Origin: Terriglobia bacterium
Lineage (GTDB): Bacteria; Acidobacteriota; UBA6911
Length of the DNA: 36,158 nt
Direction of reading: 5' to 3'
Assembly: GCA_020072565.1 (NCBI GenBank)
Contig: JAIQGI010000055.1
Location: forward strand, 1 to 36,158
The position numbers and the translations under genes were made by a program. Positions within the stretch are counted from its first letter, which is position 1. Every line of letters starts with the position of its first letter. Positions 31,553-36,158 of the stretch are shown here, piece after piece. The notes below the pieces were generated by a model. It had not been told where the DNA came from. It saw only the letters and a list, made by a program, of their open reading frames with translations, and did not search any database.

Positions 31553-32203
31553 TCACCGCCCGAGCTCGGGCTTCTGCATCTCAAACACCTCGCCCTTGTA
31601 AATCCAGACCTTGACACCGATGACACCGTAGGTGGTTTGGGCTTCGGCGAAACCGTAATCGATGTCGGCACGGATCGTGTGCAAGGGAAGCTGGCCGTGC
31701 AGGTACCATTCCGACCGGGCGATCTCCGCGCCATTCAGACGGCCCGCGGTTCGCACTTTGATCCCCTTGGCACCGAAGCGCAGGGTGCTGTCGACTGCGC
31801 GGCGCATGGCGCGCCGGAAGGCGATGCGCTTCTCCAATTGCTGCGCGATCCCTTCGGAAACCAGCTGCGCATCCAGCTCGGGCTTGTTCACTTCCTGGAT
31901 TTTGAGATTGATGTCGCGCCCGGTGAGCACCTGCAAATCCTTCTTGAGCTTTTCGATCTCGCTCCCCTTCTTGCCCACGATGATGCCCGGGCGCGAGGTG
32001 AAGATGATGATCGTTAGCTTGTTGGCAGCCCTTTCGACCTCTACGCGCGACACGCCCGCATGAGCGAACTTCTTCTTCAGCATGACCTTCAGCCCGAGGT
32101 CTTCGTGAAGAAGGGCGCCGTAATCCTTGCGCGCAAACCAGCGTGAGCGCCAAGTCCGGTTGATGCCGAGCCTGAAACCGTAAGGATGAACTTTCTGACC
32201 CAA
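31553..32203 (-). CDS. rpsC: Small-subunit ribosomal protein uS3
   Basis: uS3 lines the mRNA entry of the 30S head and helps unwind mRNA. The 216 residues begin [21 protein letters not shown] type II KH domain has [17 protein letters not shown]. The C-terminal half has the signature around [26 protein letters not shown] and ends VWIYKGEVF. It starts nine bases after rplV. Confidence 0.98.
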   Translation of the reverse strand: MGQKVHPYGFRLGINRTWRSRWFARKDYGALLHEDLGLKVMLKKKFAHAGVSRVEVERAANKLTIIIFTSRPGIIVGKKGSEIEKLKKDLQVLTGRDINLKIQEVNKPELDAQLVSEGIAQQLEKRIAFRRAMRRAVDSTLRFGAKGIKVRTAGRLNGAEIARSEWYLHGQLPLHTIRADIDYGFAEAQTTYGVIGVKVWIYKGEVFEMQKPELGR

Positions 32204-32212
32204 GATGCCTCC

Positions 32213-32566
32213 TTACTCCTCTATATCCTTGCCTTTGATCGTGATGGTGATGTGCTTGTAGCGACGCTGCTGCCGATAAGCCCGTCCCATCGGGGCGGGG
32301 CGGACACGACGCCGCCACTTGGTCGGGCCTGAATCCACCACGGCACGCTCCACGATAAACGAGTCGACGTCCGCCGTCGCGTTCTTCTCTTTGGCGTTCG
32401 CGACCGCAGAGAGCAGCACCTTTTCAACGGGTCGCGTGGCACGCTTCTTCGTGAACTTCAGGATCGCCAGCGCTTCCTGCACTCTCCTGCCGCGAATAAG
32501 GTCGATCACCAAACGAGCCTTTTGCGGCGATCCCTTTAAGTATTTTCCTGTCGCCCTAGCTTCCAT
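32213..32566 (-). CDS. rplV: Large-subunit ribosomal protein uL22
   Basis: uL22 lines the exit tunnel at the narrow point, where macrolide resistance arises. The 117 residues have the opening KGSPQKARLVIDLIRG and the beta-hairpin near GPTKWRRRVRPAPMGRAYR, which projects into the tunnel. No strong Shine-Dalgarno precedes the ATG. The gene is cut off from rpsS by a 253-base repeat-bearing interval, an unusual break in the operon. Confidence 0.97.
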   Translation of the reverse strand: MEARATGKYLKGSPQKARLVIDLIRGRRVQEALAILKFTKKRATRPVEKVLLSAVANAKEKNATADVDSFIVERAVVDSGPTKWRRRVRPAPMGRAYRQQRRYKHITITIKGKDIEE

Positions 32567-32623
32567 ATCGAATCCAGTGGGCTTTGACCGGCTGGTTGCA
32601 GCAGCTGCGAAATCAACAAGAAG

Positions 32624-32777
32624 TTGCTGCCGCTACAGTCCGCCGTGCACTCACCCTCTCCTCCCGCTGATCACCAACTTCATTCGCGACGAACTCCTTG
32701 GAGAACGCAAGCCTTGCTGCGTCTCGTTTCGCGCTGCTGTGGAGCGGCCGGCCTGAAAGGCGGCAGCAAGCTGCCGC
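32624..32777. repeat. Repeat element between rpsS and rplV
   Basis: TTGCTGCCGC at 32624-32633 is exactly inverted as GCGGCAGCAA at 32760-32769. The right copy is part of GCGGCAGC-AA-GCTGCCGC (32760-32777), a near-perfect palindrome. Similar GCGGCAGCAAGCTGCCGC strings are known dispersed repeats. A 55-codon minus frame (32651-32818) runs through it and is probably repeat-derived. Confidence 0.6.
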
Positions 32778-32819
32778 ACTCCAAGGGGGCCGGTATCACT
32801 GCTCTTCCGAAACTCCATA

Positions 32820-33110
32820 CTAAGTCTTGACGACGGTCGCCTTTTCAGCGGCCTTTGTAGTGTGCCCCTTGAAGATGCGCGTGGGAGCGAATTCTCCCAG
32901 CTTGTGGCTCACCATGTTCTCGGAGATGTAAATCGGGATGAACTTCTTGCCGTTGTGCACCGCGATCGTGGCTCCCACCATCTCCGGTGTGATTGTGGAG
33001 CGCCGCGACCAGGTCTTGATCACATTGCGGCCGCTGGCACCGCTGAGCATCCGCACCTTCTTCAAGAGGTGCTCATCCACAAATGGGCCTTTCTTTACCG
33101 ATCTTGCCAT
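32820..33110 (-). CDS. rpsS: Small-subunit ribosomal protein uS19
   Basis: uS19 sits in the 30S head with uS13. The 96 residues start [19 protein letters not shown] and have the family middle [42 protein letters not shown], and then APTRIFKGH. It follows rplB by 12 bases. Its stop is followed by the 253-base interval before rplV. Confidence 0.98.
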   Translation of the reverse strand: MARSVKKGPFVDEHLLKKVRMLSGASGRNVIKTWSRRSTITPEMVGATIAVHNGKKFIPIYISENMVSHKLGEFAPTRIFKGHTTKAAEKATVVKT

Positions 33111-33122
33111 GATGCACTCCGC

Positions 33123-33950
33123 CTATCTCTTGCCCCGGCGCTTGATAATGAAGCGCTGAGTTCGCTTGTTGTTGCGCGTTTTATATCCCTTGGTCGGCAA
33201 ACCCCATGGGCTGACCGGATGCCGTCCGCCCGAAGTTTTTCCCTCGCCGCCGCCATGCGGGTGATCGATCGGGTTCATAGCCACGCCCCGGACGGTCGGT
33301 CTCCAGCCCATCCACCGCGAACGGCCGGCCTTGCCGATGGAGATGTTCTCATGATCCAGGTTCCCTACCTGCCCGATGGTCGCGTAGCAGTCCAGGTGCA
33401 CCATCCGTGTTTCGCCCGAGGGCATTTTGATCTGCGCATACCCGGCTTCCTTGGCCAGAAGTTGCGCCGCGACACCGGCAGCCCGTGCCATCTGGCCGCC
33501 TTTCCCCTTCTTGAGCTCGATGTTGTGAATCATGGTGCCGAGCGGAATGTTCTTGAGGGGCAAGGCATTGCCGACCAGAATGTCGGCGCCTTCGCCGGCA
33601 ACCACAGTGGTGCCCTCCTTCAATCCGTGAGGGGCCAGAATGTAACGCTTCTCGCCGTCCGCGTAGGTTAGAAGGGCGATGCGCGCCGAGCGGTTCGGAT
33701 CGTATTCGAGGGTCGTGACCCGTGCCGGAATGTCGCGTTTCTCCCGAAGGAAATCGATTACCCGGAACAGGCGCTTGTGTGCTCCGCCCCGATGCCGGAT
33801 GGTGAGGTGCCCCTTGTTGTTCCTCCCCGAGATTCTCCGCTTCGATTCCGTCAGCCGCTTGAGCGGGCGACCGGCGGACAGCTCCTTGTTATCAAGAGTG
33901 GTCCGAAACCGAATCGCCGGCGATGTGGGCCTGTATGTCTTGATTGCCAT
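33123..33950 (-). CDS. rplB: Large-subunit ribosomal protein uL2
   Basis: uL2 bridges the subunits and supports the peptidyl-transferase centre. The 275 residues begin [20 protein letters not shown]. They carry [16 protein letters not shown], the [20 protein letters not shown] middle and the late [15 protein letters not shown], whose histidine is near the active centre. The frame up to 33977 overlaps the preceding gene region and is rejected. It lies 23 bases after rplW. Confidence 0.98.
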   Translation of the reverse strand: MAIKTYRPTSPAIRFRTTLDNKELSAGRPLKRLTESKRRISGRNNKGHLTIRHRGGAHKRLFRVIDFLREKRDIPARVTTLEYDPNRSARIALLTYADGEKRYILAPHGLKEGTTVVAGEGADILVGNALPLKNIPLGTMIHNIELKKGKGGQMARAAGVAAQLLAKEAGYAQIKMPSGETRMVHLDCYATIGQVGNLDHENISIGKAGRSRWMGWRPTVRGVAMNPIDHPHGGGEGKTSGGRHPVSPWGLPTKGYKTRNNKRTQRFIIKRRGKR

Positions 33951-33973
33951 GATTCCAGCAGCTCCTGCCGAGA

Positions 33974-34267
33974 TCAAACCATCTCGGAGAATTCGAACAT
34001 CTTTTCGCCCTTCTTCAACGTCACGTACGCCTTCTTCCAGTCGGGCTTACGGCCCGAGAAACGACCCTGGCGACGCACCTTGCCGTGAAAGTTGGCAGTG
34101 CGGACGCTTGCGACCTTCACCTTGAATATCTGCTCGACCGCGTTCTTGATCTCGATCTTGTTCGCGTTGCGCGCCACCTTGAAAGTCAGGGTTTGGAGCT
34201 TTTCCTTTTCGAAGGTGCTCTTTTCGGTGATCAACGGCAGTTTCAGGATGCTGTGTGCTGTCTTCAT
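33974..34267 (-). CDS. rplW: Large-subunit ribosomal protein uL23
   Basis: uL23 is the main dock for trigger factor and SRP at the tunnel exit. The 97 residues have [37 protein letters not shown] and the C-terminal [28 protein letters not shown], both family segments. It overlaps rplD as ATGA, which suggests translational coupling. Confidence 0.97.
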   Translation of the reverse strand: MKTAHSILKLPLITEKSTFEKEKLQTLTFKVARNANKIEIKNAVEQIFKVKVASVRTANFHGKVRRQGRFSGRKPDWKKAYVTLKKGEKMFEFSEMV

Positions 34268-34890
34268 CGGCTCAGTACCTCCTGCACCTGCAGAATCGCT
34301 TCCTTCGAAAAGATGAGCACCTCATGATTGACCACATCGTGGATGTTGACTCCCTGGCCCGGCACAAGCTTCACCTTGGGAAGATTCCGAGAGGAAAGCT
34401 CCAGGTTGCGATTTGCGCTCGAGTCGACGAGGAGCACTTTGCGCCCGGCGCCGAAGCCATGGAGCACTTTCTGCAGGTCTTTGGTCTTGGGGCTCTCGAC
34501 CTGGAACGCGTCCACAACCGTCAGGCAGTTCTCGTTGAACCTTGCGGATAACGCCGACCGCAGTGCTCCGCGGATCTTCTTGCGCGGAAAGGCGTAGACA
34601 TAACTGCGCGGCTGCGGGCCGTGGACGGTCCCTCCGTGCCGCCATAGCGGGCTGCGGATGCTGCCGATCCGGGCCCGGCCCGTCCCCTTCTGGCGCCAGA
34701 GTTTCTTGCCGCTCCCGCTCACCATGCCGCGGTTCCTGGTCGCCGCGGTGCCGGCGCGCAAGGAATCCTCATAGTGCTTTACCGCTTCCCAGATGAGGGG
34801 CACGTTCAGCGGGGCTTTGAAGACCTCGTCAGAGAGCTCCAGCTTCCCGACTACCTCATTTGCGAGGTTTCTTACTTCAATCTCAGCCAT
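34264..34890 (-). CDS. rplD: Large-subunit ribosomal protein uL4
   Basis: uL4 reaches into the exit tunnel beside uL22, and in E. coli it represses the S10 operon. The 208 residues begin MAEIEVRNLANEVVGKLEL. The extended tunnel loop KLWRQKGTGRARIGSIRSPLWRHGG is intact. The C-terminal half ends in a helix ([13 protein letters not shown]). The ATG at 34888-34890 gives the normal start; a frame seven codons longer is less likely. It lies 46 bases after rplC. Confidence 0.97.
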   Translation of the reverse strand: MAEIEVRNLANEVVGKLELSDEVFKAPLNVPLIWEAVKHYEDSLRAGTAATRNRGMVSGSGKKLWRQKGTGRARIGSIRSPLWRHGGTVHGPQPRSYVYAFPRKKIRGALRSALSARFNENCLTVVDAFQVESPKTKDLQKVLHGFGAGRKVLLVDSSANRNLELSSRNLPKVKLVPGQGVNIHDVVNHEVLIFSKEAILQVQEVLSR

Positions 34891-34936
34891 TCCTGAACCT
34901 CGAGCTCCCACCCCGTGCTGCGGCGGGACCTTTCAT

Positions 34937-35566
34937 CTAAGCCTTGGTTACGATCACGTATCCGCCGTTTCGGCCCGGAACCGCACCCTTTATCACCAGC
35001 AGATTCTCCTGGTCCTGAATGCGCACTACGCGCAGGTTTTGCACGGTGACGCGCGCATTGCCCATATGCCCGGCCGCCCGCATCCCCGGCAGCACGCGGC
35101 TCGGGAACGCCGATGCTCCGATGGATCCGGGAGCGCGGTGAAACATGGAGCCGTGAGTCGCAGCCCCGCCGCCGAAGTGGTGCCGCTTTACCAGCCCGGC
35201 GAAACCGCGCCCCTTGCTGATGCCCACGACATCCACCTTGTCTTCGGGATGGAACACCTGGTTCACCAGGATCTGGTCGCCCACCTTGAGCGGTTCCGCA
35301 CTGTCGTCGGACCTGAATTCGCGCAGGATCCGGACTGGAGGCACGTCTGCTTTTTTGAAGAGGCCGGCCCGGGGTTTGCTCACTCTCGAAGGGCGCACAA
35401 ACTCCACCAGCCCCAGCTGCAGGGCGTCGTAGCCGTCCTTCTCCTTGAGCTTCTTCTGGACAACAATGCAGGGACCGGTCTTGATCACCGTGGCCGGGAC
35501 GACCTTGCCGTCCTCCTCGAAGATCTGAGTCATCCCTACTTTGACTCCGATAAGTCCATCCACCAT
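34937..35566 (-). CDS. rplC: Large-subunit ribosomal protein uL3
   Basis: uL3 begins 50S assembly and has a loop near the peptidyl-transferase centre. The 209 residues start [72 protein letters not shown]-like segments (around residues 125-175) are the family signature. It lies 110 bases after rpsJ, a gap holding a GATTTTGG-family repeat. Confidence 0.97.
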   Translation of the reverse strand: MVDGLIGVKVGMTQIFEEDGKVVPATVIKTGPCIVVQKKLKEKDGYDALQLGLVEFVRPSRVSKPRAGLFKKADVPPVRILREFRSDDSAEPLKVGDQILVNQVFHPEDKVDVVGISKGRGFAGLVKRHHFGGGAATHGSMFHRAPGSIGASAFPSRVLPGMRAAGHMGNARVTVQNLRVVRIQDQENLLVIKGAVPGRNGGYVIVTKA

Positions 35567-35583
35567 AGGCGTTCCGGGCTGAG

Positions 35584-35656
35584 GGATTTTGGATCTGCGA
35601 TTTTGGATTTGAAACGACGGGAAAAATCCAAAATCTAAAATCCAAAATCTAAAATT
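35584..35656. repeat. GATTTTGG-family inverted repeat element (copy e), rpsJ-rplC gap
   Basis: GATTTTGGATCTGCGATTTT and following bases (35584-35610) are inverted as AATCCAAAATCTAAAATCC-like units (35622-35656). It occupies most of the space between rpsJ and rplC. It has the same architecture as copy d in the rpsQ-rplN gap. Confidence 0.7.
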
Positions 35657-35676
35657 CCACCTTGCCCTTCCTTTCT

Positions 35677-36003
35677 CTATTTATGTTCCGTTCCGAAGGC
35701 CTTGATCTCCACGTCGATCGCCGCGGGCAGATCGAGTTTCATAAGCGCGTCAACCGTTTGCGGCGTAGGTTCGAGAATATCCACCAGGCGCTTGTGCGTG
35801 CGGATTTCGAACTGCTCCCGCGATTTCTTGTCCACGTGTGGAGAGCGCAGCACACAGAACTTGTTCTTCACCGTGGGCAGCGGGATCGGGCCCGAGACGC
35901 GGGACCCCGTCCGCTTGGCGATATCCACAATCTCCGACGTCGACTGGTCCAGCACCCTGTAATCGTAGGCTTTCAACCGTATTCTGATTTTTTCGTTAAG
36001 CAT
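35677..36003 (-). CDS. rpsJ: Small-subunit ribosomal protein uS10
   Basis: uS10 lies in the 30S head and also serves as NusE in antitermination complexes. The 108 residues start [20 protein letters not shown]. They have [36 protein letters not shown], the family core, and end with [13 protein letters not shown]. It follows tuf by 12 bases and opens the S10 segment. It is a few residues longer than the E. coli protein. Confidence 0.98.
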   Translation of the reverse strand: MLNEKIRIRLKAYDYRVLDQSTSEIVDIAKRTGSRVSGPIPLPTVKNKFCVLRSPHVDKKSREQFEIRTHKRLVDILEPTPQTVDALMKLDLPAAIDVEIKAFGTEHK

Positions 36004-36015
36004 AGGTTTTCTGCT

Positions 36016-36158
36016 TTATTCCAGAATTTCCGCGATGGTGCCGGCGCCCACCGTATGGCCGCCTTCGCGGATCGCGAACCGCAACCCCTTCTCCATCGCA
36101 ATCGGCGTGATCAGCTTGATCGTCAGGTTCACGTTGTCGCCCGGCATCACCATCTCCG
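36016..36158 (-). CDS. tuf: Elongation factor Tu, C-terminal fragment (cut by window edge)
   Basis: The last 46 codons of EF-Tu are present; the rest lies beyond the right edge. [20 protein letters not shown] and [17 protein letters not shown] are the end of domain III, which binds aminoacyl-tRNA and EF-Ts. The TAA is at 36016-36018. Its place 12 bases before rpsJ indicates the str and S10 operons are joined here. Confidence 0.97.
   Translation of the reverse strand, partial: EMVMPGDNVNLTIKLITPIAMEKGLRFAIREGGHTVGAGTIAEILE

Noticed and set aside
31049-32017. 322-codon plus-strand frame over rpsC and rplP
   Set aside because: It is antisense to two fully conserved ribosomal genes and has no family features.
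32651-32818. 55-codon frame just after the rpsS stop
   Set aside because: It has no ribosome-binding site of note and translates a dispersed repeat (LGVRQLAAAFQAG type).

Overview
The window is bacterial chromosome from a moderately GC-rich, Gram-negative-type organism. An outer-membrane barrel protein, a lipoprotein-like secreted protein and Sec signal peptides point to two membranes. The gene content and the many short intergenic repeats would suit the Acidobacteriota or a neighbouring phylum, but nothing seen here proves the phylum. Almost all genes lie on the minus strand. The exceptions are an orphan gene (11843-12211) and a two-gene secreted-protein pair (15294-16784).

Layout, left to right. 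(1) 1-4280: part of a phage or prophage-like replication module, transcribed leftward and cut by the window edge. In order of transcription it holds a replication initiator carrying an embedded GIY-YIG/T5orf172-like domain, a Holliday-junction-resolvase-like nuclease, a 69-aa protein, a DnaB helicase, a 135-aa phage protein, and an open frame running off the window. The initiator gene contains two clusters of 11-bp iteron-like repeats and a 42-nt homopurine tract, an arrangement like a lambda-type origin. The module starts about 400 bp beyond the 3' end of a tRNA-Pro(CGG). (2) 4280-5261: surE sits between two proline tRNA genes (CGG and GGG). (3) 5281-10952: merR-type regulator, HU/IHF gene, der, a lipid-kinase-family gene, an outer-membrane barrel gene, an M23 peptidase gene and coaD. 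(4) 10953-12380: an ECF sigma gene and a divergent orphan gene, lying between coaD and rsmD. (5) 12381-15115: rsmD and recG. (6) 15294-19658: a GspG-like lipoprotein and a thioredoxin-TPR protein on the plus strand, then a large secreted subtilisin. (7) 19921-36158: ribA and the joined S10/spc/alpha ribosomal superoperon, ending in the 3' end of tuf.

The superoperon order is tuf-rpsJ-rplC-rplD-rplW-rplB-rpsS-rplV-rpsC-rplP-rpmC-rpsQ-rplN-rplX-rplE-rpsN-rpsH-rplF-rplR-rpsE-rpmD-rplO-secY-adk-infA-rpmJ-rpsM-rpsK-rpsD-rpoA-rplQ, with ribA as a probable tail gene. No map gene lies between adk and infA. S4, S14, L36, L24 and the Adk lid all keep cysteine zinc-site motifs. Many neighbours overlap as ATGA, GTGA or TAATG, which suggests translational coupling.

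The most unusual signals are the iteron-like array inside the phage initiator gene, the nuclease-like domain inside that initiator, and several families of short inverted-repeat elements in intergenic space. Three of these elements interrupt the otherwise compact ribosomal operon (between rpsJ and rplC, rplV and rpsS, rpsQ and rplN). Two others have terminal repeats that form the stop codons of flanking genes (the lipid kinase gene; rsmD and the orphan gene).
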